Below, in pieces: positions 25,669 through 34,460 of a stretch of 64,000 nt of DNA (position 1 is the stretch's first letter; every line of letters begins with the position of its first letter). The notes under the pieces are model-generated. The model made no database searches, was not told the origin of the DNA, and saw nothing but the letters and a program-made list of their open reading frames with translations. The stretch lies in NCBI RefSeq assembly GCF_000422305.1, contig NZ_AULN01000012.1, positions 455,001 through 519,000 of the forward strand, written 5' to 3'. The stretch is from Luteimonas mephitis DSM 12574 (GTDB lineage: Bacteria; Pseudomonadota; Gammaproteobacteria; Xanthomonadales; Xanthomonadaceae). The position numbers and the translations under genes were made by a program.

Positions 25669-26904
25669 TCAGCCCGGCTTGCCGTCGGCGCGCGGCGCCA
25701 GGTAGATCCGCAGCGAGCGCAGCACCCATGGCGTGAACGCCAGCAGCCAGCCCAGTGCAGCGGCGGCATGCCAGGCCATCTGGTCGGGGACGAGCTCGGC
25801 GGCGATGCGCATCAAGCTCACCAGCTGGATCACCATGAAGGCGAACATGGCCACGCCGCCGAATACCAGCGGCCGCCCCGAGTGCCCCTGCGTCACCCGC
25901 GTCACCATCGCCACCAGCAGGCTGCCGAAGAAGCCGATGAACAGCGCGTGCGCCGGCGCGCGGCCGAGGATGAAGTCGCCGTCGAACGCATAGACCAGGC
26001 TCTGCGCGATGAACAGCGCCAGCGCGACCGGAAGCCAGGCGTAGCCGAAGAACAACACCCGCAGCAGCGCAGGCACCGGCCCGCGCGGCCAGTTGCGCCA
26101 CAGCCACGTGCCCGCCAGGGCCAGCAGCGGTGCGTCCGCCAGCCACAGCCACTGGTAGCCGTGCACCAGTTCCAGCGCCAGGTGCGCGAGGACCAGCGGC
26201 CAGAACGCGGCCAGCAGCCACATCGGCCGCCATGGCCTGTAGCCCGGCACCACGTTGCCGGCGAAGAACGGGAACATCCTGTGCGCGACCGTGAAGTACA
26301 CCGGCAGCAGCAGCCCGAACGTGCCGATCTTGATCGCCGCGAACATCAGCCGCGCGTCCTCGACGTGCAGGAACGCCGCGTACGCCAGCAGCCCGACGAA
26401 GCCGAGGAACATTGCGCCCGCGCACGACACTGCGTGCCAGGTCTTGCCGCCGTCGCGCCACAGCAGGCGCAGCAGGTAGAACAGGCCCGTGCCCCAGCCG
26501 GCCAGCGTGAACACTGCGCCCAGGTGCAGCAGGTGCGCCGGTCCCAGCGCGCCGGCGAGGGTCAGCAGCTGGCCGCCGAACAGGCCAAGCCCGACCGGCA
26601 CGTAGTGCCAGCGGGTAAGTTCGTCCTGCCCCATCCAGCGCGGGAACACCGTCAGCAGGAAGCCGAACATGAAAGGCGCGAGCACGTGGTACTGCATCAC
26701 GATGGCGTGGATCCAGCCGCCGTAGACCTGCGGCTGCGGCAGGCCGATCACGTGCCAGCGCGCGTCCACCAGCCACAGCGTCCACCAGAACATCGCCAGC
26801 AACACGTTGGCCGCGCCGATGAAGAACAGCAGCCGGTGCGGCGCGCGGGCGAGCATCGCCGGCGAGAGCATGTGCTGCGGAGAAGAAGGGGATGGCTTGT
26901 CCAT
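25669..26904 (-). CDS. nnrS: NnrS family haem/copper membrane protein, nitrosative-stress protection
   Basis: NnrS is a 12-helix inner-membrane protein that protects cells against nitric oxide during denitrification and binds haem and copper in the species studied. This 411-residue version shows APHRLLFFIGAANVLLA, FMFGFLLTVFPRWMGQ, HRMFPFFAGNVVPGY and HALFIGFFGSLLVAMVTRVTQGHSGRP, all NnrS signatures with conserved His residues. An FNR-type box at 26940-26953 is centred about 43 bp upstream of the start. sirB2-like and two PLP enzymes follow closely, suggesting one NO- or oxygen-regulated transcript. Confidence 0.93.
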   Translation of the reverse strand: MDKPSPSSPQHMLSPAMLARAPHRLLFFIGAANVLLAMFWWTLWLVDARWHVIGLPQPQVYGGWIHAIVMQYHVLAPFMFGFLLTVFPRWMGQDELTRWHYVPVGLGLFGGQLLTLAGALGPAHLLHLGAVFTLAGWGTGLFYLLRLLWRDGGKTWHAVSCAGAMFLGFVGLLAYAAFLHVEDARLMFAAIKIGTFGLLLPVYFTVAHRMFPFFAGNVVPGYRPWRPMWLLAAFWPLVLAHLALELVHGYQWLWLADAPLLALAGTWLWRNWPRGPVPALLRVLFFGYAWLPVALALFIAQSLVYAFDGDFILGRAPAHALFIGFFGSLLVAMVTRVTQGHSGRPLVFGGVAMFAFMVIQLVSLMRIAAELVPDQMAWHAAAALGWLLAFTPWVLRSLRIYLAPRADGKPG

Positions 26905-26939
26905 GGCGTGAAGTGTGCGTCGAGGCGGGCAGCGCTGCC

Positions 26940-26953
26940 TTGATCCAGGTCAG
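26940..26953. promoter_or_regulatory. FNR-type box upstream of nnrS
   Basis: TTGATCCAGGTCAG matches TTGAT-N4-RTCAR and lies 36 bp before the nnrS start. Confidence 0.6.
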
Positions 26954-27025
26954 CGGTGCCCGCGGACCGTGTGGAGGCAATCCATGATCGTGCCGGAGCG
27001 CCGGCTTCCCGGCGCACGCAGCGTA

Positions 27026-27041
27026 TTCACGGATCCGTGAA
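27026..27041. repeat. 16-bp perfect palindrome downstream of norB
   Basis: TTCACGGATCCGTGAA is a perfect palindrome between the norB terminator-like hairpin and the nnrS promoter. Its arms do not fit the FNR consensus. It could be a second hairpin or an operator for nnrS. Confidence 0.5.
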
Positions 27042-27048
27042 GCGAATC

Positions 27049-27082
27049 GCCCCCGGGGCCTCCCTGAAGAGGTCCCGGGGGC
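27049..27082 (-). terminator. strong hairpin downstream of norB
   Basis: A 14-bp stem with one G-T mismatch pairs GCCCCCGGGGCCTC (27049-27062) with GAGGTCCCGGGGGC (27069-27082), loop CCTGAA. It lies 56 bp past the norB stop. No clear U-tract follows, but the stem is very stable. Confidence 0.6.
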
Positions 27083-27137
27083 GGCTCAGGTGCCGCCCGG
27101 GCCATGGCGAATGCCGCGGCCCGGGCGGGTGTTTCCG

Positions 27138-29435
27138 CTAGCGGGTGCCCGTCGCCTCGATCGCGTCCGTCGGCTCCGGCTCGCGCTTGGGCGCGACCCA
27201 GAGCCGGAACACGAACAGTGCCACCAGCAGCGCGCCGACCGAGAAGATCGTGTCGCCGGGGACTCGCAGCCACACCAGCAGGTCGATGATCGGGCGGTTC
27301 ATGAACTCCGCCGAGCGCGCGTACCAGTAGCCGTGCTCCAGGTTCGCCTCGAGCTGCAGCACGCCCATCGGCAGCAGGGTCAGGATCGCCATCAGCGCAA
27401 GGCCGATGTTCATCGACCAGAACCCGCCCTGCAGCAGGCCTTCCTTCCAGACCACGTCGGGGCGCAGGCCGCGCAGGCAGTACAGCATCAGTCCCATGCC
27501 GAGCATGCCGTACACGCCGAACAGCGCCGTGTGGCCGTGCGCCGCGGTGAGGTTGGTGCCCTGCATGTAGAACAGCGCCAGCGGCGTGTTGATCAGGAAG
27601 CCCAGCAGGCCGGCGCCGACGAGGTTCCAGAAGCTGACCGCGAGGAAGAACATGATCGGCCACTTGTAACGCGCCATCCACGGCGTGGCACGGCTGCTCT
27701 TCCAGGTTTCGTACGCCTCCAGCCCGATCAGCGCCAGCGGCACCACTTCCAGCGCCGAGATGCTCGCGCCCAGCGCAACCACGCTGGTGGCGACGCCGGC
27801 GAAGTACAGGTGGTGGAACATGCCCAGCACGCCGCCGGCCATGAACACGATCGTGGCGAACAGCACGTTGATCGTCGCCGACCTGCCGCGCACCAGGCCG
27901 AGCTTGACGAAGATGAAGCTGATCACCGCGACCGCGAACACCTCGAAGAAGCCTTCCACCCACAGGTGCACGATCCAGAAGCGCCAGTAGGTGATGATCG
28001 AGATGTGGGTGTCCTCGCGCCACATCAGGCCGGCCGCGTAGAGCAGGCCGATGGCCACGGTGGACAGGAACAGCAGCGCGGCGATGTGGCGCGCCTCGTG
28101 GGTCTTGCTGCGCAGTGCCGGCCACAGTGCGCGGCCGACCAGGAGCAGCCACAGCATCAGGCCGATGAACAGGTAGATCTGCCAGAAGCGGCCGATGTCG
28201 GTGTATTCCCAGCCCTGGTGGCCGAACCAGAAGTTGTTGGCCAGGCCGAGCTTCTGCATCACCGCGAACCACTGCCCGGCGAACGAGCCGACCACGATGA
28301 TGATCAGGCTGACGAACAGGAAGTTGACCCCGAACCGCTGGTACTTCGGCTCATGCCCGGAAATCGCCGGGCCAAGGTAAAGGCCCGTCGCCAGCCACGC
28401 GGTCGCGATCCAGAGGATCGCCAGCTGCGTGTGCCAGCTGCGCGTCACCGCGTACGGCAGGTACTCGGCGAGCTGGAAGCCGTAGGCCTCCTGGCCTTCG
28501 ATCTGGTAGTGCGCGGTGGTCGCGCCCATCAGGATCTGCACCAGGAACAGCGCCATCACCACCCAGAAATACTTGGCGGTGGCCCGCATCGACGGCGTCA
28601 CCGCGATGGCGCGCGCCGGGTCCCTGGCCGGCGGCACCAGCGGCTTCTCCTTGCCGTGGTAGACCGCGTAGTGCCAGGCCAGCAGCGCGATGCCGGCGAT
28701 CATGAAGAGGATCGAGAACATCGACCACATGAAGCTGCTGGCAGTGGGGACGTTGCCCACCAGCGGCTCGTGCGGGAAGTTGTTGGTGTAGGACTTCACG
28801 TCGCCCGGACGATCGGTGACCGTGGCCCAGGAGGCCCAGAAGAAGAACCCGGTCATCATCCGGCGATGCTCGAGATCCGGCACCGGATTCTCGCGCAGCG
28901 CGTAGGCTTCGCGCAGGTCGGCGGTGGCCGGGTCGTTGGAGAACACGCTCATGTAGTGCGCGGCCACCTGCGTGATCGCCTGCGCGCGCTCGTCGGAAAC
29001 GACGATCGAACCGGTGGCGGGATCGTAGGTGTTGCGGCGGAGCTCCGGCTTGATCTCGGCCTGGAGCTTGGCCTTCTCGCTGTCGTTCAGTGCGTCATAG
29101 GCCAGGCCGAATTCCGCGCGTGCGCGCAGGCCCATCATCGCCATGACCTCCCGATGCAGCCATTCGGCCGACCAGTCGGGCGCGATCAGTGCGCCGTGGC
29201 CCCAGATCGAGCCGTTCTGCTGGCCGCCGATGCTTTGCCAGACGTGGCGGCCCTGCTCGATGTCCGCGCGGGTGAAGACCACCTGCCCGCTTTCGGTTAC
29301 CACCTGCTCCGGCATCGGCGGCGCGGTCTGGTAGATGTCCTTGCCGATCCACAACATGATGCCGAAGCTGACGACCAGCAGGGCCCCAAGGCCCCACCAT
29401 AGCCGCCTGGTGATCTGCACGCTTTTGGGTTCCAT
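27138..29435 (-). CDS. norB: quinol-dependent nitric oxide reductase, single subunit (qNOR)
   Basis: The enzyme reduces two NO to N2O in the inner membrane, taking electrons directly from quinol. The 765 residues equal the single-subunit qNOR length: an N-terminal periplasmic extension replacing NorC without a CxxCH haem motif (VVFTRADIEQGRHVWQSIGG, GSIWGHGALIAPDWSAEWLHRE), then about 12-14 helices. Haem and FeB histidines lie in RSWHTQLAILW, VHLWVEGFFEVFAVA, MFHHLYFAG and AAHGHTALFGVYGML. A perfect FNR box is centred about 61 bp upstream. It detoxifies the NO made by NirK. Confidence 0.96.
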   Translation of the reverse strand: MEPKSVQITRRLWWGLGALLVVSFGIMLWIGKDIYQTAPPMPEQVVTESGQVVFTRADIEQGRHVWQSIGGQQNGSIWGHGALIAPDWSAEWLHREVMAMMGLRARAEFGLAYDALNDSEKAKLQAEIKPELRRNTYDPATGSIVVSDERAQAITQVAAHYMSVFSNDPATADLREAYALRENPVPDLEHRRMMTGFFFWASWATVTDRPGDVKSYTNNFPHEPLVGNVPTASSFMWSMFSILFMIAGIALLAWHYAVYHGKEKPLVPPARDPARAIAVTPSMRATAKYFWVVMALFLVQILMGATTAHYQIEGQEAYGFQLAEYLPYAVTRSWHTQLAILWIATAWLATGLYLGPAISGHEPKYQRFGVNFLFVSLIIIVVGSFAGQWFAVMQKLGLANNFWFGHQGWEYTDIGRFWQIYLFIGLMLWLLLVGRALWPALRSKTHEARHIAALLFLSTVAIGLLYAAGLMWREDTHISIITYWRFWIVHLWVEGFFEVFAVAVISFIFVKLGLVRGRSATINVLFATIVFMAGGVLGMFHHLYFAGVATSVVALGASISALEVVPLALIGLEAYETWKSSRATPWMARYKWPIMFFLAVSFWNLVGAGLLGFLINTPLALFYMQGTNLTAAHGHTALFGVYGMLGMGLMLYCLRGLRPDVVWKEGLLQGGFWSMNIGLALMAILTLLPMGVLQLEANLEHGYWYARSAEFMNRPIIDLLVWLRVPGDTIFSVGALLVALFVFRLWVAPKREPEPTDAIEATGTR

Positions 29436-29489
29436 GACTCATTCTCCCGGACAGGTGCGCCATCTTCGCCAGTCGTGGGCGGCGGCATG

Positions 29490-29503
29490 TTGATTTGAAT
29501 CAA
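29490..29503. promoter_or_regulatory. perfect FNR box upstream of norB
   Basis: TTGATTTGAATCAA is an exact TTGAT-N4-ATCAA site 55 bp before the norB start, a position suited to class II activation. Confidence 0.82.
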
Positions 29504-29676
29504 GCAGGGGCGAGCTCGCGTGCCGCGTGCCGGGAGTGCGCGAAGGCCAGGCCCGTGCGAGGGCAGCCTTGGGCCTGCGGGCGCGTGCCTGCAGGTCGTG
29601 GGTGGAGCAGTGCGTGGTCGAGGCTGCCTTCCGGCCGGCTGCGCCGCCGCGAGGCCGCGCAATCCCCCGCGAACGT

Positions 29677-30429
29677 CTAGTGCCGCAGCACCGGCGCGGC
29701 CAGCGCTTCGAGCCGCTCGCGGCCGACCAGTTCCAGTTCGCGTCGTTCGACCTGCAGCAGGCCGTCTTCCTGGAAGCGCTTGAGCACGCGGCTGACCGTT
29801 TCCGGCGCCAGCCGCAGGTAGTTGGCGATATCGGTCCGCGGCATCGTCAGCGCGAAGCGGTTGGGCGAGAAGCCGCGTGCCGCGAGGCGGTCGGACATGC
29901 CGATCAGGAACGCGGCCATGCGCTCGTCCGCGCTGAAATCGCCGGCCAGCAGCGCGGCGCGGCCGATGCTGCGGCTCAGCAGCCGGAACAGGTGCTGCTG
30001 CAACCCGGGCAGGCGCGCGGCCAGCACCGAAATCTTGGGGAACGAGAACCGGCACAGCATCACCGTGTCCAGCGCCACTGCATTGCACGGGTAGGTGTCG
30101 CCGTCGATCGCGTCCAGGCCGATCACCTCGCCGGGGAAGTGGAAGCCCAGCACGTGCTCGCGGCCGTCGCGGTCGATGACGTAGGTCTTCACCGTGCCGG
30201 CGCGCACCGCGGCGATCGCCTCGAACGGGTCACCGACGCGGAACACGTGTTCGCCCGCGTGCAGCGGGCCGATGTGCTCGACCAGCATGTGCAGGTCCTG
30301 CAGCGAGGACTTGTCCATGCCCTGCGACAGGCAGGCCTGCGAGAACGCGCAGGTCGAGCAGAAATTCAGCTCGTCGCCGTCGTCGGCGAGCACGCTGCGG
30401 TCGACGCGCGGGAACGCGGTATTGCTCAC
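29677..30429 (-). CDS. fnr: FNR/ANR-type oxygen-sensing transcriptional regulator
   Basis: A CRP/FNR-family activator of 250 residues that senses oxygen with a [4Fe-4S] cluster. The cluster ligands are Cys24, Cys27 and Cys33 (FCSTCAFSQAC), with Cys115 (TYPCNAVAL) as the fourth. The DNA-recognition helix reads APETVSRVLKRFQ, with the E..SR residues that read TTGAT half-sites, matching the boxes found across this island. The GTG at 30429 is preceded by GGAG; no upstream ATG is in a plausible position. It follows hemN by 19 bp, as in many anr-hemN neighbourhoods, and probably controls hemN, norB, nnrS and nirK. Confidence 0.93.
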   Translation of the reverse strand: MSNTAFPRVDRSVLADDGDELNFCSTCAFSQACLSQGMDKSSLQDLHMLVEHIGPLHAGEHVFRVGDPFEAIAAVRAGTVKTYVIDRDGREHVLGFHFPGEVIGLDAIDGDTYPCNAVALDTVMLCRFSFPKISVLAARLPGLQQHLFRLLSRSIGRAALLAGDFSADERMAAFLIGMSDRLAARGFSPNRFALTMPRTDIANYLRLAPETVSRVLKRFQEDGLLQVERRELELVGRERLEALAAPVLRH

Positions 30430-30448
30430 GCGCGGATCTCCGGCGTGG

Positions 30449-31849
30449 TCAGATCGCGCGTGAGAAGCGCGGCGTGGCGCCGGCGTCGTCGGCAGGTGGC
30501 AGGTAGCGGTCGAAGCACATGGCAATATTACGCAACAACAGCCGGCCCTGGGTGGTCGCGACGATGCGGTCGGGCTCGAGCCGCACCAGCCCGTCGTCCT
30601 GCAGCGGGCCCAGTTGCTCGAGCGCATCGGCGAAATAGCTGCGGAAATCGATCGCGTAGCGCCGCTCCAGCGCGCTGATGGGGATCTGCGCCTGGCACAT
30701 CAGCTGCTGGATCAGGTCGGCGCGCAGCCGGTCGTCCTCGGACAGGCGCATGCCGCGGAACACCGGCAGCCGGCCTTCGTCGATCGCCAGCTGCCAGGAC
30801 GGCAGGTCGCGCGGGTTCTGGCTGAAGCTGTCGCCGATGTGGCTGATCGCGCTGACCCCGAGGCCCACCAGGTCGCTGTCGGCGTGGGTGGTGTAGCCCA
30901 TGAAGTTGCGGTGCAGGCCGCCGCGCGCCTGCGCCTGGGCGAGGTCGTCGTCGGGCAGGGCGAAGTGGTCCATGCCGACGTACACGTATCCGGCGGCGGT
31001 GAGCTTCTCGATCGCCAGCTGCAGCAGGCCGAGCTTGGCCTGTGGCGAAGGCAGGTCGTCGGCGAGGATCTGCCGCTGCGCCTTGAACGTCCCGGGCAGG
31101 TGCGCGTAGCCGTACACCGCTAGGCGGTCGGGACGCATCCCGAGCACTGTGTCGAGGGTTTGCGAAAAACCCGCGGCGTTCTGCTTCGGCAGCCCGTAGA
31201 TCAGGTCGATGTTGACCGAGCGGAAGCCGTTCGCGCGGCAGGCATCGACCACCGCGCGGGTTTCCTCCACCGACTGGATGCGGTTGACGGCCTCCTGCAC
31301 AGCCGGGTCGAAATCCTGCACGCCGAAGCTGGCGCGGTTGAAGCCGAGCTCGGCCATGCCGGCGATGTCGGCGGGCGAGACGAAGCGCGGGTCGAGCTCG
31401 ATCGAGATGTCGCGCGCAGGCGACTGCGAGAAGCGGAACTGGCTGGCCAGCGTTTCCATCAGCTCCCGCAGCTGCCCGCCGTCGAGGAAGTTGGGCGTGC
31501 CGCCGCCCAGGTGTACCTGGATCACCTCGCGGTCGCGGTCGAACAGGTCCGCCATCAGGCCGATCTCGCGGTACAGGCGCGCCAGGTAGGTGCCGGCGCG
31601 CGACTTGTCGCGGGTGATGATGCGGTTGCAGCCGCAGTAGAAGCAGGGGCTCAGGCAGAACGGCACGTGCACGTACAGCGACAGCCGGCGCGGGATCGGG
31701 TCGCCGTTGCTGGCCAGTGCGGCCTCGCGAAGCTGCGTCTCGCCAAACCCGGCGGCGAACTGCGGCGCGGTCGGGTACGAGGTGTAACGCGGGCCGGGCC
31801 GGTCGTAGCGGCGCAGCAGGTCGGCGTCGAAGGTGGGATTGGCGAGCAT
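30449..31849 (-). CDS. hemN: oxygen-independent coproporphyrinogen III dehydrogenase
   Basis: HemN is a radical-SAM enzyme that makes protoporphyrinogen IX without oxygen, needed for haem under anaerobic conditions. The 466 residues match the HemN length. The iron-sulphur motif is CFYCGCNRIITRD, within PFCLSPCFYCGC, and the SAM-binding VHLGGGTPNFL follows. The C-terminal HemN domain (MRLSEDDRLRADLIQQLMCQ) is complete. An FNR-type box is centred about 43 bp upstream of the ATG. It supplies haem for qNOR and cytochromes and is probably co-transcribed with fnr. Confidence 0.95.
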   Translation of the reverse strand: MLANPTFDADLLRRYDRPGPRYTSYPTAPQFAAGFGETQLREAALASNGDPIPRRLSLYVHVPFCLSPCFYCGCNRIITRDKSRAGTYLARLYREIGLMADLFDRDREVIQVHLGGGTPNFLDGGQLRELMETLASQFRFSQSPARDISIELDPRFVSPADIAGMAELGFNRASFGVQDFDPAVQEAVNRIQSVEETRAVVDACRANGFRSVNIDLIYGLPKQNAAGFSQTLDTVLGMRPDRLAVYGYAHLPGTFKAQRQILADDLPSPQAKLGLLQLAIEKLTAAGYVYVGMDHFALPDDDLAQAQARGGLHRNFMGYTTHADSDLVGLGVSAISHIGDSFSQNPRDLPSWQLAIDEGRLPVFRGMRLSEDDRLRADLIQQLMCQAQIPISALERRYAIDFRSYFADALEQLGPLQDDGLVRLEPDRIVATTQGRLLLRNIAMCFDRYLPPADDAGATPRFSRAI

Positions 31850-31884
31850 GCAGGCAAAGGTAATCGCGCGCGTGGGCGCATGCC

Positions 31885-31898
31885 TTGACCCGGATCAA
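31885..31898. promoter_or_regulatory. FNR-type box upstream of hemN
   Basis: TTGACCCGGATCAA matches TTGAY-N4-ATCAA and lies 36 bp before the hemN start. Confidence 0.72.
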
Positions 31899-31925
31899 TC
31901 CGAGGCCCCTGTGGGAGCGGCCGTG

Positions 31926-31996
31926 GGTCGGAGCTACGCCCCCGACGCTCCGTAATGTCGATGATCCCGGGCGCCGGGGGCGTAGCTCCGACCTAC
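31926..31996. repeat. REP-like palindrome, GTAGGTCGGGG family, after corA
   Basis: Two inverted arms, GGTCGGAGCTACGCCCCCGA (31926 on) and its complement ending in CCGACCTAC (31971-31996), flank about 24 bp. On the minus strand the right arm begins with the TAG stop codon of corA. Confidence 0.75.
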
Positions 31997-33015
31997 AGCC
32001 AGCGCACCTTCTTCAGGTAGCGGTACAGGCCGAAGCAGCCCAGCGCCAGCGCGCCGATCAGGATCAGGTAGCTGTAGCGCCCGCCCAGTTCGGGCATGTG
32101 CTCGAAGTTCATGCCGTACCAGCTGGTCACCAGCGTCGGCGCGGCCAGCAGGGCGGCCCAGCCGGCCAGGCGCTTGACCACTTCGCCCTGCGACAGCGTG
32201 ACCAGTGCCTGGTTCACGCCCAGCGCGGTGCCAAGCATGTCGCGCAGTGCGTCAATGGTCTCGTTGCTGCGCACCGAATGGTCGAGCACGTCGCGGAAGT
32301 ACAGCCTCACTTCGGGGACGAGCAGCGCGCTGGGCGAGCGCACCAGCTGCGACAGCACGTCCTGCAGCGGGGTGACTGCAAGGCGCATGTAGGTCAGTTC
32401 GCGCTTGAGGTCGTACAGCCGCACCATCGTGCCGCGGCGGAAATCCTCGGTGAAAATGTCCTTCTCCAGCGCCAGCAGCGTATGCTTGAACTCGTCGACG
32501 ATCGGCAGGTAGTTGTCGACCACGGCGTCGAGCACCGCATACAGCGCGTACGACGGCCCGAGCTCCAGCAGTTCCGGCTCGCGCTCGACCCGCGCCCGCA
32601 CCGGCGCGTACGACAGCGATGCGCCGTGGCGCACGGTCACCAGGTAGCGCGGTCCGAGGAAGGCGTGGGTCTCGCCGTAGCGGATGCGTTCGTCCACCAC
32701 CTGCGCGGTGTTGACCACGATGAACAGGCAGTCGCCATAGGCCTCCAGCTTGGGCCGCTGGTGTGCGTTGCGTGCGTCCTCGATCGCGAGGTCGTGCAGG
32801 TCGAACTCTTCCTGCAGCTTGTCGAGCACGGCGCCTTCGGGCTCGTACACGCCGACCCAGACGAAGCTGCCGTCTTCGTTCGCCAGCACGTCGCTGATCT
32901 CGTCGAGCGAGATGTCGCGCAGCTTGCCGCTGGTGTCGTAGACGGACGCATTGACCACGCAGGCGGGGACGTCGGGGCGCGCGGCTGCGCGGCTGGTGTC
33001 GGTGATCGGGGTCAT
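31993..33015 (-). CDS. corA: CorA family magnesium/cobalt transporter
   Basis: CorA forms a pentameric inner-membrane channel for Mg2+ (and Co2+ or Ni2+). The 340-residue protein has the large cytoplasmic alpha/beta N-terminal domain, a long helix, then two C-terminal membrane helices. The selectivity motif YGMNFEHMPE sits at residues 300-309, with GMN at 301-303, between the two helices. The positively charged end KKVRWL is typical. Its TAG stop belongs to a REP-like repeat. The neighbouring corC is a CBS-domain protein often linked with Mg2+ or Co2+ resistance. Confidence 0.94.
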   Translation of the reverse strand: MTPITDTSRAAARPDVPACVVNASVYDTSGKLRDISLDEISDVLANEDGSFVWVGVYEPEGAVLDKLQEEFDLHDLAIEDARNAHQRPKLEAYGDCLFIVVNTAQVVDERIRYGETHAFLGPRYLVTVRHGASLSYAPVRARVEREPELLELGPSYALYAVLDAVVDNYLPIVDEFKHTLLALEKDIFTEDFRRGTMVRLYDLKRELTYMRLAVTPLQDVLSQLVRSPSALLVPEVRLYFRDVLDHSVRSNETIDALRDMLGTALGVNQALVTLSQGEVVKRLAGWAALLAAPTLVTSWYGMNFEHMPELGGRYSYLILIGALALGCFGLYRYLKKVRWL

Positions 33016-33055
33016 GCAGTCATCGTGCCCCTACCGCGCCGGGCCGACAAGTAAC

Positions 33056-33192
33056 ACCGGCGCAGGGCGGGGCGACGCCCCCGACGCACGAGATCCTCGC
33101 GGCGGCTGGATTCGCCACGCATGGATTCGCGCCGCAGCCCCGCGCTGTCCGGGCTGGCGAATGCCGGGGGTGCAATCCCGATCTACGTCCCC
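33056..33192. repeat. REP-like repeat pair between corA and DUF4105 gene
   Basis: Inverted arms GGGCGGGGCGACGCCCCCGA (from about 33066) and GCCGGGGGTGCAATCCCGAT followed by CTAC (33163-33186) fill the gap. The right arm carries the TAG stop codon of the DUF4105 gene on the minus strand. Confidence 0.65.
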
Positions 33193-34460
33193 GACGCTTC
33201 GAATTCGTGACGCAGCCGCGTCGCACCCCTGCCCAACGCCAGCCACAGCCCCGCATGCACCGGCAGCAGCAGCGCGATCCACGATGCGTTGCGCTGCGGG
33301 ATCACCGGCAGCCACAGCAGGAACAGGGCCGCAATGGAGCAGGCGAGGACGACCGCCAGCCAGCGCCCGAACCACGGTCCGGCCGCGCGTCCGCGCGCGA
33401 TGCGCCAGCCGCCGGGAAGCAGCAGCAGGCACAGCGGGTTGAACAGCAGCAGGTTGTGGTTGCCCCAGGCGAAGCGATGCGCGGTGAAGATCCACAGGAA
33501 CAGCATCAAGGCGCCCAGCACCACGCAAAGCCCCCACAACGGCAGTGCGCACGCGGCGACCGTGCGCGGCGCGCGGCGTGCGGCCAGCACCACGGCCACT
33601 GCGATCGCGAGCCCGGCCAGCATCCACGGCCACCATGGCCGCGGCGCCTCGGCCGGTTCCGGCGCGATGCGATGCGGCAGGATCTTTTCCTCGGCCAGCA
33701 CCAGCGGCTGGCCGTTGCTGCCGTCCACTTCGCGCAGCGCGTCGGCCAGGCGCATCGGCACGAACGACTCCTGCCACACCGACAGCGGCTGGTCGGCGGC
33801 CGGTCCCAGGCCGATGTCGAAGCCCAGCCACATCCATGGCGCAGGCGAGGCCAGGCGCACCGATTCGCTGCGGTAGGTGCTGCCGTGCGAACGGCCTTCG
33901 ATCTGGCGCTTGAGCGACCCGTCCAGCGCTGCGTCAAGCGCGTCGCGTACGCGGGTGGCGCAGTTGTCGGTGAAATAGTCGTAGCCGTAGCGTGCGTTCT
34001 CGGGCTTCGCATTCTCGGCCAGCGCCGCGGCCAGGCGCGCGGCCTCGCCGTCGCTGAGGTTAAGCCACTGGATCGAGACGCCGCGGCCGACGTCGCGGTA
34101 GTAGGCCATGTCGTCGGCGAACGGCAGCGCCTGCAGCCGGTAGCGCATGCGGCCGTAGACGAAGTTGGAGATGAAGTCGGATTCATCGGGGTCGAAGAAG
34201 CCGAAGTTGTAAGACGTGGCCGTGCCCGTCACCGCGTCCTCGACCACGATCGCGTCGTGGCCGAAGCGCTCGAAGAACACCGTGCCCGGCTGCATCGTCG
34301 CCACGCCGATGCGCGGGGCAGGCGAGGCCAGCGCGGCCCCGCAGGCCAGCGCCGACAGCAGCAATGCCAGCAACAGGCGAGTGCCCGCGCGTGCCGCGGC
34401 GGGAAGGCAGGACGCGGGATGCCAGTGCGCCGAGAGCGGCCGCCGCGACTCAGTCGTCAT
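33183..34460 (-). CDS. DUF4105 domain exported/membrane protein
   Basis: A 425-residue protein with an N-terminal signal sequence (LLLALLLSALACGAALA), a DUF4105 domain over about residues 50-270 and three or four C-terminal membrane helices. Domain landmarks are FFERFGHDAIVVED, FISNFVYGRMRYRLQA and NCATRVRDALDAAL. The Cys and His of these blocks recall papain-like/NlpC-type folds, but no activity is established for the family. The start overlaps the end of corC by 11 bp, so it is coupled to the phoH-ybeY-corC operon. Confidence 0.82.
   Translation of the reverse strand: MTTESRRPLSAHWHPASCLPAAARAGTRLLLALLLSALACGAALASPAPRIGVATMQPGTVFFERFGHDAIVVEDAVTGTATSYNFGFFDPDESDFISNFVYGRMRYRLQALPFADDMAYYRDVGRGVSIQWLNLSDGEAARLAAALAENAKPENARYGYDYFTDNCATRVRDALDAALDGSLKRQIEGRSHGSTYRSESVRLASPAPWMWLGFDIGLGPAADQPLSVWQESFVPMRLADALREVDGSNGQPLVLAEEKILPHRIAPEPAEAPRPWWPWMLAGLAIAVAVVLAARRAPRTVAACALPLWGLCVVLGALMLFLWIFTAHRFAWGNHNLLLFNPLCLLLLPGGWRIARGRAAGPWFGRWLAVVLACSIAALFLLWLPVIPQRNASWIALLLPVHAGLWLALGRGATRLRHEFEASGT

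Noticed and set aside
27026..27041. FNR box at TTCACGGATCCGTGAA
   Set aside because: The arms are TTCAC/GTGAA with a 6-bp spacer, not TTGAT-N4-ATCAA.
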